NCBI GenBank assembly: GCA_022606425.2
Contig: JAHDVF020000016.1
Span: 4,990,501-5,054,500, forward strand
Length of the DNA: 64,000 bases
Direction: 5' to 3'
Origin: Lepidostoma basale
Taxonomy: Eukaryota; Arthropoda; Insecta; Trichoptera; Lepidostomatidae
Both the position numbers and the translations under genes were made by a program. The notes below the pieces were generated by a model. That model ran no database searches. It worked only from the letters and a program-made list of their open reading frames with translations, and was not told the DNA's origin. Shown here one piece after another: positions 44,754-56,439 of this stretch. How positions within the stretch are numbered: the stretch's first letter is position 1; each line of letters opens with the position of its first letter.

Positions 44754-45120
44754 ACCATCTAACTAACCATCACGCCGTCTCCCCAAAAGGGTGGGCAGAA
44801 AGAATGAACTGCCACACTTTTCTTTCCTGACATATTTCTCTGGCTTCCTCAACATAAATCGTGTCATGCACGCGCGTCGATTTCTCTGACTCCTCACGTG
44901 GCCGACATTCAATATTTGATTTATTTGATCGTTCCACGTTTTCCTCGGTCTTCTTCTTTTTCTGGTTCCATTTACATCGTTAACATATTTTTTTACCATT
45001 CTTTCTTCATTCATTCATTCTATGTGTCCAAACCATCTAAATGATCCTTTCATTATTTTGTTCATAACACAATCATTCGCACCGCATTCACTTCTTATAT
45101 TTTCATTCGACACTTTTCTA
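44754..45120 (-). mobile_element. TTAG-tailed LINE, 3' fragment
   Basis: The minus-strand frame at 44763-45014 reads MNEERMVKKYVNDVNGTRK, RRPRKTWNDQINQILNVGH and RSQRNRRACMTRF. A deletion in the MNVEEARE region shifts the frame. The fragment reaches back to the VSNENIRSE-equivalent region near 45110. Confidence 0.88.
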
Positions 45121-45619
45121 TTTATTATTAATCCTTAAATTATTCAAAATAAACGATTTTTTTTTAGATTAACATACTATTCCTGATTTTAAAAAAATAC
45201 GACAACATTTATGGCAATTTTATTTTTTTAATATTTAGGGTCAAGTTCATTCGTAATTTCAAATTAGAATAACCGATGTTTATAAGAGTTTTTCGTAAAA
45301 TTTAAATAATGTGTGCCGTACATTTCTGCTTGGAATTCTCCTCCGGAAGTCAAACAAGGGATCGAAACGCCATTGGTTATATAAACAGAGTCGAAGAGTG
45401 ACAGCGGATGTCCGATTTAAATTTGAATATAGGACAAAAAGTGACATTAGCTTCCTACGTAATTAGTTCGTGCAATGAAAGCGTTCAAAATTACGTGTAC
45501 AAAAAAAATACATGCATAATTGTATTCCTTTCATTAAAATTTGGCCTTTCTTTTTTTATTTCATATTACATAGCTTCATTAATTTATATTTTTATTGCAT
45601 TATAAAACAAAAGAGTAGA

Positions 45620-46170
45620 AACAGTTGACCCTTCAAATAAATGCCTCAAAAACAAAATATATGGTTAGCGCACGCGAGCAACATCCCCCTTTAAACATAC
45701 AAATGGAACAACATAATTTGTTCGAAGAGGTCCAGCATTTCACCTATCTGGGCTCGAACCTCAATTCCATGAACAAGCTCGCAGAATAATGAATTATTCG
45801 CTTCTTAGCAGCAAACAGATCTTTTCATGTGTGTGAGAAGTTTCTGGGCTCTAAGTTACTCAGCAGGAATACCAAACTTTTAATATATAAGACTATCATA
45901 AGACCGGTAGTCACCTATGGCTGTGAGACATGGTCTCTAACGCAGAGAGAGGAAGGCAGGCTGGCCGTTTCTGAGAGGAAAATACTGAGAACAATTTTTG
46001 GACCCACGCTGGAGGATGGGACTTACAGAATTAAAAGAAACATTGAACTTGAAATACTGATTAACCAGGAAACAGTACTTAGTGAGATTCTGTAAGTCTC
46101 AACGCCTACGGTGGGCTGGCCACGTGGAAAGAATGCCAGAGAAAGAATGACAATATATCCAATTAAAATG
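45620..46170 (+). mobile_element. LINE fragment, distinct family
   Basis: Plus-strand reading gives INASKTKYMVSAREQ, FEEVQHFTYLGSNLNSMN, two stops, then LLSRNTKLLIYKTIIRPVVT, YGCETWSLTQREEGRLAVSE and KILRTIFGP. A frameshifted QRLRWAGHVERM-like end follows. No GAAGAAG or TTAG tail was found, so the 3' end is probably lost. Confidence 0.8.
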
Positions 46171-46184
46171 GATTTTTGATAAAC

Positions 46185-46352
46185 TTGACGTTAACACTGT
46201 GTAATTCCATAATGACGAAACACATTTTTTTTCACTTCTACATTTATTTTTGCTCGACAAGTTTCGAAGGATTTGCACCTTTATCATCGAAACATATCGA
46301 GAAAAATAAGCTCATAAGTGAAAAAAAAGTGTTTTAATTCATAAAAATATTG
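46185..46352. repeat. Palindromic MITE-like family P copy
   Basis: GTGTAATTCCATAATGACGA, TTTATTTTTGCTCGACAAG, TTTCGAAGG and ATATCGAGAAAAATAAGC with the matching inner inversion. About 80 bases of the centre present at 37412-37650 are missing. Confidence 0.7.
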
Positions 46353-46900
46353 ACATTTAAAAATATCTTGCGGTCCATCCTCTCTCTCTACTTATCTCAT
46401 TACAAAAACCGCGCAATGTAATATTTGAACAAAATTTTATTACAATACAGCTGTTAACGAAAAATTTAAATATAAAAAACACGATTCTTTTTTCGCTTCT
46501 TGGTTCTATTTTTAAAAATGCCCTAGATGTAGGGTAAATATTTGAAATCCGTTACGTAATATAATGTATACTTATGACACCTCTATTTGCGTCCATCGCG
46601 CGGTGCATCGTGTTGCATTATGTTTTTTTCCTCTACCAAATAATATTTTGAGCGAACATTTAATACTGCGTTATGCTAGTTACAGTCCGCTCTCAATTTA
46701 TTAGAGCACCATCTGATCATGGTGACATAACTTATGTTTTTTTTTTCAATTTAGTTGTAATAAAAAAAAAACATTAAGCAGTACTATCTTTATTTGAATC
46801 TACTCGTATCGTGTCCATTAAAAAACTGAAATATTAAGATAATAAATAAGTCAGAAACATAGCAGGAAAGCATTTTTCTTAGATGGCTTGGTATAATAAT
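46353..46900. other. AT-rich interval
   Basis: A 35-base stretch at 46370-46405 (TGCGGTCCATCCTCTCTCTC) faintly resembles the 3' end of TTAG-LINE subfamily B, but it is too short to call. Nothing else was recognised. Confidence 0.3.
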
Positions 46901-46904
46901 ATAA

Positions 46905-47126
46905 TACAAATTGCGTTTGACAGTATTTAAGGTTTGACACCAGAGAGCGCCAGCGTATACTCGTATATCCGACCTCTGCGTGACACCCATACCAACGGAA
47001 AGGCAACGTTCACTCCGATCAGTAGAAACAAGTACAAACAACAACAATTCCAGTCAGAGCCAATAAAGCAAGTTTCTATGATCGTGCTTTCAGCGCTGCG
47101 GGTCCGCTGGCGTGGAATAGCCTCCA
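46905..47126 (+). mobile_element. CR1-like LINE 3' part, left of a SINE insertion
   Basis: GACACCAGAGAGCGCCAGCG, AACGTTCACTCCGATCAGTA and GCTGCGGGTCCGCTGGCGTGG parallel the minus-strand copy at 26178-26385. The true frame ends in an AGPLAWNSLH-like word just before the SINE. Confidence 0.7.
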
Positions 47127-47378
47127 TGTTAGTATTAAGTATTATTATTATTTTGTTGAATCGCTCTTTACATCATGACAGCATGAGCCAAATCGATGTA
47201 AAGGGTATTATAGCTATCATAGTGATTCTCGTGACATGTGATAGGTAGCTAATCTATTGCTATTTTATTATTACGTGAATTCTACACCAGACCAAAGACA
47301 GTGTGAGAGAATCGAACCCGGAACCTTCGGGGTGGCAGTCGATGCACTTACCACTCGGCCACGAAGGTCGTCGAAGGT
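47127..47378 (-). repeat. tRNA-derived SINE inside a CR1-like LINE
   Basis: In minus orientation the head has TGGCCGAGTGGTAAGTGC and GGTTCGATTC, then the body with AATAAAATAGCAATAG and a tail with AAGAGCGATTCAACAAAATA and AAT units. It is the same subtype as 2481-2731. Confidence 0.82.
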
Positions 47379-47500
47379 ATGAGGATAGTGACGTCAATTT
47401 TAAGAAACTTCTAAAGACTGCAATGTTCGGTCAGTCAGTGCGCCCTTGGAGTAATTGTTTTTACAAAACGGCGCACTTAAAATATAAGTCATCAAAATAA
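47379..47500 (+). mobile_element. CR1-like LINE 3' end, right of the SINE
   Basis: The reading SDVNFKKLLKTAMFG corresponds to the FKxxLKTxLF ending of CR1-group proteins, so the LINE probably resumes here after the SINE. Confidence 0.55.
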
Positions 47501-48374
47501 TAATAATTATAAATATAACGCAGTAATAGGGATAGCCAACAAAATGATGAATCTGATCGCGATTAGAGATGGTTAATTATATGCAATAAAATAAAATATT
47601 AATTGAATAACGTTCAAAAATCGTTCAACTATCTAGCATGTTCTTCTGCACTGACCGATGTTTGTCGACGATAGGTGGAAGCTGGACAAAGAGACCCAGA
47701 AGAGGGCGGTTCCCCTCGACAACTTTTCGGCTATTCTCAGAAATCAAAACTTACGACTAACCTTCTAGGAGATGGCTTGAATCTTTGAAGATTAATAAAT
47801 TAAACTTGATTTACAAACAAATAAGTTGATGATAATGTACATATTTTTTTCAATTTTGAAGAAAAAACTGGGTGGCTAATAACTTGACCATGGTGTGCTG
47901 CTGGTGTACTCCGGCCCATAATCGCTTCCCTCAGGAAGAGGCGACACGGCCGATGGAGCCCCGCCCGCCTTTGTCTCTTGTTCCGCTCCGCATTAACTAA
48001 CAGGAACAGGCGAACAGGAACCATAACCGGGTCGTATTATGTTAATAGCTCTAGAACAATTGAACCACACTGGATTGTGACGTAATTAGATCACTTTTTT
48101 TACAACTGAAAACGTTACAATCTTTTAAACGTATTTTGACTCTTGGAATAAAGAAACAACAATTGCGAAGTGTTAATATGACTAAAGATATTTTTGATAG
48201 TTTATTGTAGTAAAATTAACATATACCTACGAGAATACCTACAAATAAAAAAAGTAATCTATCTTACTCATGTGATTATTTCAGTAAAAAAAGTCATAGC
48301 AGTGTGTTAGTACCATTTTTTTTATAAAAAAATAACTGATAATAATAATAATATATAATAATAATTAGGGTAAT
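47501..48374. other. Unassigned, with a GC-rich patch
   Basis: A patch at 47860-48030 contains CCCCGCCCGCCTTTGTCTC and AACAGGAACAGGCGAACAGG. It has no recognised protein. The remainder is AT-rich. Confidence 0.35.
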
Positions 48375-48430
48375 TTGTATAGCGCCGTTTTCGTGAATAG
48401 CTCACCTCGAGGGCGTTTTGATATTTGCCA
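48375..48430 (-). repeat. CR1/L2-like LINE 3' tail only
   Basis: AGCGCCGTTTTCGTGAATAG and CTCACCTCGAGGGCG match 21700-21745. Only the UTR end is present, next to an AAT-rich run. Confidence 0.65.
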
Positions 48431-48479
48431 GTTTGGTATTTTTACAATGGAATATTTTTATTTATTTAAAAAAAATGTA

Positions 48480-48828
48480 GAAGTGAATGCGGTGCGAATG
48501 ATGGTGTCATGAACAAAATAATGAAAGGATCATTAAGATGGTTTGGACATATGGAAAGAATGAATGAAGAAAGAATGGTAAAAAAATTATATTTTGACGA
48601 TGTAAATGGAACCAGAAATAGAGGAAGACCGAGGAAAACGTGGCACGATCAAATAAATCAAATATTGAATGTCGGCCATGTGAGGAGTCAGAGAAATCTA
48701 CGCGCGTGCATGACACGATGTATGAATGTTGAGGAAGCGAGAGAAATATGTCAGGAATGACAAGTGTGGTAGTCCATTCTTTCTGCCTACCCCTTCGGGG
48801 AGACGGCGTGATAGTTAGTTAGTTTAGA
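48480..48828 (+). mobile_element. TTAG-tailed LINE, clean 3' fragment
   Basis: An open frame at 48509-48760 reads MNKIMKGSLRWFGHMERMNE, ERMVKKLYFDDVNGTRNRG, RPRKTWHDQINQILNVGH and CMNVEEAREICQE. The usual GGGGAGACGGCGTGATAG word and two TTAG units follow. It is nearly identical in wording to 63168-63500, so probably young. Confidence 0.9.
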
Positions 48829-48839
48829 ATTTTTTTTTA

Positions 48840-49020
48840 ATGAAAAAATATTTTTTAATTATAATTATATTATGTTAAGTTCTACTTGATGGCTTCGACC
48901 GGTTTCGGCAGTTCACAGCAATCTTATAATTATTTACGAGTATTATCAAAGAATAATGTATTGTTTTATTTTCATTTTCATTATTTTCAATGACCTTCTA
49001 CTAAGAAATTTCAATTAACA
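48840..49020. repeat. Repeat with GACCGGTTTCGGCAG core
   Basis: It shares the CGACCGGTTTCGGCAG core (reverse complement) and TTTTATTTTCATTTTCATTA flank with 15860-15990. The flank is also found at 38140-38160. Unidentified. Confidence 0.5.
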
Positions 49021-50990
49021 ACTAAATTTTTTCCGTCTTTATCATTTAATGAAAAAATTTCTTTGACAGGCATAGACCGACGCGCGATGTGACGATACAC
49101 ATGCCATAAAATATGTATACTTATAATAACCGAATAGTATTAACACTGCAGGATTTTGTAAATTCGAAGTTGTATTATATAAATCAAAACACTGTTCCAA
49201 AAAGTGGAACAAGCAGTTCAATTTAATACAAATTGAATGAGTGCTAGATGTCCTTATTTCTCAAGTAACTGAAAAAGTACCAACTCTATGAAAATTCATT
49301 ATAATGGTTTTTTAATTGTGTTTATTACTAAAATTATTGACGATAGATAAAAAATAGTGTTGTGTGCTTTTATACATTCAGATATGTCAAATTCAGATAC
49401 ATCCTTATTTCTATAATGTTTATTTGTGGCTCTATATTAGAGATATATTATAACTTCTGGAGGAAAACTCCAAAGCAAATTTGTACCACATTAGATTATT
49501 TTAATCTTACAAATATGTTTATAATAACAGAAACCATTCATAATATTATCTGCACGTTGAGAGGAAAACCATAATTCAAAATTATCTGCTTTTGTCAGAA
49601 ATGTGAAATTGGAATCATCACTCCGGATCTAAATGTGTGGCCAAAAGCATCCTTATTATAAAATTCTTAGAAATTTGAGACTTGTGGCAACCATTTGTTC
49701 CTCTGTAATTAAGTCCGCTAGGTTATGTATGTAAATATGATCCCAAAAATAAACGGTAGCCAGTCATTAAAAAAACTTTTGAACTTGGAACATCTTTTCC
49801 CAACTGTCTGGTTTCATTTGTTTTCCTTTTTCGTAACGACTATTTTCTTTGTGAGGAGTTTTCTATTTTACTTCTAGAAGAAACTGTTGAATATAACTTT
49901 TTATTAAGTTGTAATTTTTAAGAACAAATATATTTAATCTTGTAACTTTTGATATAGTTGTTCAACAACTAAGCTAATTGCTCTTAATATTTGGTAACTA
50001 GGTATAATTTCGTAATTTAAGAGGATTCGGTAAAATAATTTCTCTCTTAAACTGTGATGTCTGGGAAGTTTACTTTGGGAAATTAAATCGGAAAATTTAA
50101 ACTTACAACTTCCCAAGTTTCTTTAATCAAAGTCTACGGAATATAAAATTTATATTTACATTTATCATCGATTAAAAGCTCTTATAATTTTAAAGTTTCA
50201 CCAGAAAAAATGGCCGGTAAGTTTTCAACGGTAATAATTTAGTATTATTTGAAGATATTTTTTAACCTTATTTGGTGATTGCGAATAAGACAAGTACACT
50301 AGACTTGACTTGATTTATTTGGGTGTAATTATGTCTTCAAAAGATCCCACAGTTTACAACAAAATTGCGTTAAAATGCACATATATTAAATAAATATAAA
50401 AACTTTTACTTCTCTGATTTAATTTAAACCGATTTCGTAGTAGAAATTTCGGTTTCCATCAGTTTCGTCTCACTGGGGCATGATCAAACCATTTGAAAAT
50501 AAAACCGTTTTGATAATTTGTAAAATATAATATAATAGATTGTTCATTATAATATATTTCAAGCAGGTTTTTTCTTTTTAAAGATTACCTAAATGTGGAG
50601 CAAAAGAAAACAATTTAACGTCGATTTTCTAGAAAGATTATATTTTAAAATTATTTTTGTGTTTGGAATTAACGAAATGTGTTTATATATGCACATTTTA
50701 AAATAATAAGTGTTCAAAAATTCTCATTTCAAACTTTGTAAAATACATTATTGATGTAGGTACACAGAATCCTCACAATATAAAGGCATATAAACAAGAA
50801 ACGGTGTCAAACTCTTTATTAATCTAGTTTGAGGATAAAATCTCTTTATAAGAGCATTTCATCGATATTAAATTAAATCAAAATATTCAAATATTGGAAT
50901 AAATTCAAAAAAAGCTATTGGAATATCCGTATTCTTATTTTCAAAACGAACGAATGCGTGGCGTGTGCACATATTTTAAAGTTGGAACAG
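49021..50990. other. AT-rich interval, one possible initiating exon
   Basis: No repeat or domain was recognised. At 50211-50224 the sequence AAAATGGCCGGTAAGTTTT combines a good start context with a strong splice donor after seven coding bases. It could be a tiny first coding exon of an unseen gene to the right, but chance is at least as likely. Confidence 0.25.
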
Positions 50991-51340
50991 AACGCTTTAG
51001 GTCCGGTTATAGGATACAATTTACAGTACTTACTGCTAGGAATGTGTGCGTCAATCTACTGCCCTTTAGCCCTCGTCGCTTTTTATCTGAGGCGTTGAAA
51101 GAGCAGCGTGTTCAAATTAGTCGACCGGGAGCCCCGAGTCTTTGAATGGGATGAGTGCGGAAGCTGTAGGTAGCTGTTCACTACCACAAAGGAGTTATAC
51201 TAATAGCTGGTAGGTACTAGCTGCTAACTCGGGCCACACAGGAGCAAAGGGTTAAAGTTGAAAGAGGATGTGTAGGGATCCTTTTATTACCTCCGTCTTA
51301 TTATGGGGGTTCCGTATGTGTTGAAGTCTGCTGCAGGAAT
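50991..51340. other. Unassigned, more even base composition
   Basis: TTTAGCCCTCGTCGCTTTTT, TCGACCGGGAGCCCCGAG and TATTATGGGGGTTCCGTATG stand out from the AT-rich surroundings. An open frame at 50918-51145 ends in this block without a known motif. A degraded retroelement is possible. Confidence 0.3.
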
Positions 51341-52004
51341 TAAAAACATTTTAATAATTTTGTGTTTTTAAATATTGCATGTAATCTAGTGCTTCTGTAC
51401 ATAGACTCATTTTAATGAGTACCATTTTATTTTGTATATACCTTAGTTGCCTTCACTTAATGTAGTAAATTTTGATGAGAAAAATGTATTTAGTTTTGAA
51501 TGGTTCTCATATTTTTTTCGTGAATTTTTTATACGAAGAAGTAAAAAAATATTACAAGGATCAAAAATTAAATAATTTTGATATTTTAGAGACCAACATG
51601 AAGTTATTATAAACATCTATATCCTCTCTTAAGGCCTGGAATGGAATGATGTGCTTGCACCTAAATAAAATATTTTTATAAAAAAATGTATATTTTTTTA
51701 TTGATTATTAGTACACAATGTTATGTGGACCCCAGGTCTTAACCACTAAAATAATTTATAATATAATATATTTCACATATTGCGAAACAATTATTTTGAA
51801 GCATTGAAGCGTTTTATATATAATATTAAACACATAAATAATATTGGCACTTCTGGGACATAATCCTGCATCTAAACTTGCATCTCAGTATTCCTGTGCT
51901 TAGATGCATTTTTCATCTAAAAATATCGGTAGATGTCCGGCTGTATCTCAAAGTCCATAATCTGTTACACAAGTCGATTCCTCCCATAGACTCATTAATA
52001 ATAA

Positions 52005-52085
52005 TAATAATAATATGCTAACTTTTAAAGCGCCATTTTTGTGATGTAATCACCTCAAGGGCGCATTAAGATGTGTTTTAAATCT
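52005..52085 (-). repeat. CR1/L2-like LINE 3' tail only
   Basis: AAAGCGCCATTTTTGTGATG and ATCACCTCAAGGGCGC match the tails at 21700 and 48390, preceded by an AAT run at 51991-52012. Confidence 0.65.
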
Positions 52086-52324
52086 GAAAATCTAAATGTG
52101 ACCGCTTAAAAAGCGATCGGTTTAAAAGTACTCGTATAGTAGAACAAAGTATAAATGTTTAACTTGGGTATTATCGTAATATCGGGTACTATTTCACTAT
52201 GGTGGACTGTGAAATATCTATTTTCCAATATATTAATTATTATATATTGAAAAATAGATATAATAGAATTTAGTATTATATATTAATGGAATTTTATATT
52301 CTGTATTTTAATTATTTTTATGTA

Positions 52325-52550
52325 TACAGCAGGTCGCTTGAACCCAATTACAGTATACAATTTGTTGTTAAGCTGATATATTGATTCTTGTGACATGTGA
52401 CAGGTTGCCAATCTATCGCCATTTTATTGTCACGAGAATTCTACGCCAGACCAAAGACACTGTGACAATCACACTGCCATCGCCGAGAATCGAACCCAGA
52501 ACCTTCGGAATGGGAATCAGAGCTCTTACCACTCTGCCACGAAGGTCGTC
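52325..52550 (-). repeat. tRNA-derived SINE with the alternative 3' end
   Basis: In minus orientation the A-box word is TGGCAGAGTGG and the B box is GGTTCGATTC. The body has AATAAAATGGCGATAG, then the TAATTGGGTTCAAGCGACC 3' region instead of the AAT tail. Confidence 0.82.
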
Positions 52551-53690
52551 TTGTTATTATTAGGTATTTGTTATTATTGTGTTTAAATCTTTACATATGG
52601 TAAATATTCACAAACTCTTTCGTACTGCTATAAAATGAAATTGAAAATATCTCATGATATAAGGGTCTGGTCATCTATCATTCTTTAATTATTTACAAAT
52701 TTTACTCAGGTTATCTGAAGAAAGGTTAGCAAATAACTAATTATCAAGTTAATGAATTAGGGCTGTCTACACGTTCTTTAATTATGGATATTTAAATCTT
52801 TCAGATTATTTTTTTTTATATAATTGATGAGTAGATAATTATAAATACCTACATAAAAAAATGCGCAATATAAAAAGTAGGTTTAAATAAAATTAGTTTA
52901 TGAATAGGTTAGAAAGCTTCATAATTCTTTGGGATTTAGTATAATAAAAATTGAATTATAATAGTATTTTTTCTATCGTCAATTCTTATATATATTAATT
53001 ATCCAATCATCAGGGTAAGGCATGCGTATTGTCACGTCGATATAATATTTAATTTATGAGTTCAAAATTTAAATTCAGAATTGGAATGTTGATAATCCTG
53101 CGCGTGTGCCTGAATTTGAACTTGGAACGTGCGCGCTCGATATGGCCGGCGCGCGCATGTGTTCAGATGGCAAAACACGCGCGCGCCGGATACGGAACAT
53201 ATTGTTTTTTAATTTGTTTGGGTCATTATGAACTTGAGACAGAGAAAAGGTTATTTGTCTATCAGAATAGGTACCTCTGTCCATACGACTCGTTATAATT
53301 TTAGAATAGTCTAGTGTATCTACCTACAACTACAAAAACATTGATTTTATGCCTTTGTTCTCGATTCCTACCTAAATAGTATAAACTTTTAGAAAACAGA
53401 CATATTTTTATAAATACTAAATATTTAATTTGAAGTTTCACACCATTGATCAAGGAACAAAATAAATGAAATATTTATTAAATGGTCCATTGTTTTGGCC
53501 GAAACACTATGATATTTTAACATTATAAACTGTTAAATAAAATGCTTTGTTGTATGTACCACAATTGTATTTTATTTTACGCGATAGCTGTTTCGTCAAC
53601 CTATGTTGACATCATCTGGTGTTACAATGACGAAGTTTTTTATTTAAAATTTTTTTATAAAATATTTATTGTTTCTTGAACAATATTAAT
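52551..53690. other. AT-rich interval with a CGCG-rich patch
   Basis: Between 53098 and 53192 there are repeated CGCGCG words (GTGCGCGCTCGATATGGCC, GGCGCGCGCATGTG, CACGCGCGCGCCGG) within otherwise AT-rich DNA. No gene was recognised. Confidence 0.4.
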
Positions 53691-53810
53691 CTCAATATTA
53701 ACATAAATCATAAATTCGAATGACAATGTCTGTTTTTTAGAAGTTTTATTATATTTGATGGGAATGACATGTTTCACCTTGCTAAGGTATTATCAAATAT
53801 CACTTGAAAA
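53690..53810. repeat. Repeat family Q copy, reverse orientation
   Basis: TTAGAAGTTTTATTATATTT, GGGAATGACATGTTTCACC and TTGCTAAGGTATTATCAAAT are the reverse complement of the family core. A similar copy lies at 62140-62262. Confidence 0.65.
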
Positions 53811-54371
53811 AAATCTATCTTTTGGTTTTCGATTTCTTTGATATCTAGACTTAAAATATCGTACATATAAACAAAAAAGTTTTTTTTAAATGAGAAAATC
53901 ACTCTTAACTAAGAAGTATCATTAATCTAGGGACACCGTAAATCCTGTTAGACTATAATATGGTGTTTCAAAGGGTTGTAAGCTCATTTCCGCCCTTCTT
54001 CCTTCCTGCGTACATATGATGAGTAATTTAAATTAATCTGAAGGGATTTTCTTTGAGGACAAATTTAGATTGTTTATCGTAATAAAATTAACTACAGCGC
54101 AAGGGTTACCATCTGTATAATTTATTCCATATGTGTAGGTGAGGAAGTGAGTAAATCACATACCCATATGGAAATTACAGATCGCAGTATGACCTGCGAT
54201 ATAGTTAGATCATTCTCTTTCCAACCGCAGTTGGTCACGAAACAAACCTAATTTATTTATACCATAGAATAACGTAATAATTTTGATTATATTGTATACA
54301 TGCATTACAAAAGTTTGTATGTTTGAAAGTATTACGAGTAGTTATGAATATGCCGATAAGTTCTCTTCTGT
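53811..54371. other. Unassigned interval
   Basis: AT-rich, with an even-composition patch at 54130-54240 (ACAGATCGCAGTATGACCTG). Nothing was recognised. Confidence 0.3.
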
Positions 54372-54577
54372 TTCCTGCATAATGTATTGGAGGGAATGGT
54401 CGAGGGATCGATTGGCAGAGGACGACCTCACCAGGAGTACCTAGACCAGATTTGCCGAGATATGGGCTGCACCTCTTATGCGGAGTTGAAGAGAGTTGCC
54501 GAGGGCCGAGCGGAGTGGAGGAGAAGATGCGTCGCCTTGATGCACACCAATCATTAGATTGAAACCGGAGAAGAAGA
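54372..54577 (+). mobile_element. LINE 3' end, same family as 20423-20758
   Basis: GGCAGAGGACGACCTCACC, GGAGTACCTAGACCAGATTT and GCCGAGCGGAGTGGAGGAG encode a GRGRPHQEYLDQI, YAELKRVAEGRAEWRRRCV ending, with a GAAGAAG 3' end. CTTCTGT on both sides may be a short target duplication. Confidence 0.78.
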
Positions 54578-54705
54578 CTTCTGTATTCATTCCGAAATTA
54601 AGCTGAGCGTGAAACTGGTAAAAGAAGGACGGTCATTGAATAAATGATGTAGACCTCAGAGACGAATGATTTTTTAAAGATTGAATGATACTATTATTAT
54701 ATATT

Positions 54706-55390
54706 CAGTGGAGCCTCGATATAACGAATCTCAAGGCGTTTTGAAAAAAAATTTCGGGAAATCGAGTGAATTGTTGTATTGAGGTTCGTTGCTATGCTAT
54801 AACTATTTCAAGGGGATTTAAAAAAAACAGTTATATCGAGGAAATAGTAACAAAGGGTGTTTTCTTCAGAGGTTTGGTTTTTAAACTAGCAACATTGTTT
54901 CTACAGACTGTCAATTTGATAGTTGACGGTTGATTTGTAGTCAGTACGCTTTGCCATTTTAGCACGAATAGACTGATGTCAGAACAGCGCTTGCAAATTG
55001 TGCAAATTTATTTTGAAAATCATGGTTCGGTTCGTCAAACTTATCGTGCACTACGACCATTTTACGGTCGACATAATCGTCCATCCGAGCAAGTTATTCG
55101 GAAGACCATGGATCGTTTATGCACCACGTACACTCTAGTTGATAATACGGATCCACAAAGACGACAATTGCCGAAAATTGGATTTCACGATTGCGCTTCA
55201 TTCGAGCTAGCCGTGGCGCTCATATGCCCGAAATCATATTTAAACAATAATGGCGTAAAATTATCTATTAAATAAAGCCAATATCATAGACATTAACATT
55301 ATTTTAATGTGTTTTTTTTTTCATTTTGAATATGTATTGTATACCTCTAAAAAAACATGTATTAAGATTTGTTACATCGAGGTTTCACTG
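54706..55390 (+). mobile_element. Deleted Tc1/mariner-group element with transposase scrap
   Basis: The inverted ends are CAGTGGAGCCTCGATATAAC and, on the other strand, CAGTGAAACCTCGATGTAAC. TA follows the right end, and TT (mutated TA) precedes the left. The open frame at 54976-55275 starts MSEQRLQIVQIYFENHGSVR, the N-terminal helix-turn-helix of this transposase group, up to NRPSEQVIRKTMDRL. It then jumps to an unrelated-looking C-terminal scrap. The catalytic domain is lost, so the element is non-autonomous. It is 685 bases long. Confidence 0.8.
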
Positions 55391-55484
55391 TATTGATTTT
55401 CGATAAATGCCTAAACAGTATGTAGAGAAATATTATTTTCTAGATATTTTATCAAATATTTTTAAAAGTGATATGCTTAACCCT

Positions 55485-55575
55485 ACTAAGGCATTATCAA
55501 ATAAATACAATGTGCCATAATAAGGCGAAACATATCATTTTTCGAAATGTTTTATAAAACTTCCAGAAAATACAC
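55485..55575. repeat. Repeat family Q copy
   Basis: CTACTAAGGCATTATCAAAT and AAGGCGAAACATATCATTTT followed by TAAAACTTCCAGAAAA match the family core in both of its blocks. Confidence 0.6.
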
Positions 55576-56140
55576 ATTTTAAAATATTTAATACAGTTTA
55601 TAAATCATTTGGTATAACCGCCAACCCGCCGTTTAGATATTTGTTCACAGTTCACAGATGCGCTGATAATAATAATACTCTGCATGTTATCTACGCATTA
55701 CACCAGATTTTTGTCATCGTCTTCAGTAAAAACTGATCATAGATTTTGCCCCATTGAGAGCAGGATGTGCCCCATTGAGCGGCAATGATAGACTGGAATA
55801 TACTCTACATGCATACGTAACTCAGGTATGGTAAACCTTTTAGAGCTCTTTCGGACTATTCATAATTGGAAATTGGACGAATCATCCCTTTGGGTGCTTG
55901 TTTTTTTCCATCTGATTCGTGGTCATATATAATACATTACTCAGATTTTGTTTGTCTGCTACAATTATCTAGGACACATGGAACTTAGATTATTTTTATG
56001 TTAAAACAATTTATTATTATATGTAACTTGATAAATAAAATGATCAAATTTGAATTTCAGGTCAAACTAAAATAAATGTTGAATAAGTTATGACGGTTTA
56101 TGAAAAAAATAAATAAACTGAAGTTCTTAAGACCGTAGAA
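55576..56140. other. Unassigned interval
   Basis: TGCCCCATTGAG is repeated twice near 55750-55780. No coding region or transposon end was recognised. Confidence 0.3.
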
Positions 56141-56141
56141 T

Positions 56142-56355
56142 TCCATATTGACGATTATTTTCATTAAATATTGTTGGTCCACTTTTAAGTTTATTTTTTC
56201 GATATTTTTTTAAAAGATTTTACACCTTCATCAACGGGAGAACGGTTTAATCTCAGATTAAAACTTTTTCGCGACGACGAATTGTATAACCTTCGAAACA
56301 CGCCGAGTTAAATAACCTCAAAAGTGGAAATAGAGTGTTTAAATTCATAAAAAAC
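56142..56355. repeat. Palindromic MITE-like family P copy
   Basis: GTAGAATTCCATATTGACGA, TCCACTTTTAAGTTTATTTT and, inverted on the right, AACCTCAAAAGTGGAAATAG with a centre containing ATCAACGGGAGAACGG. It is more diverged than the 37412 copy. Confidence 0.7.
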
Positions 56356-56439
56356 GGTTTAAAAGTAACAAAAAAATATGCCATTTATGTATCTTATAAA
56401 CCTTTTTACTTTAGTCACTTCCTACTTAATTGTACGTAT

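Noticed and set aside
51991..52012. CRISPR-like or structured tandem repeat
   Set aside because: These are plain AAT units at a LINE tail. The window is eukaryotic and no repeat-spacer structure exists anywhere in it.
53056..53298. 80-codon frame rich in Arg and Ala
   Set aside because: Its composition comes from the CGCG-rich patch. There is no domain, and an equally long frame exists on the other strand.
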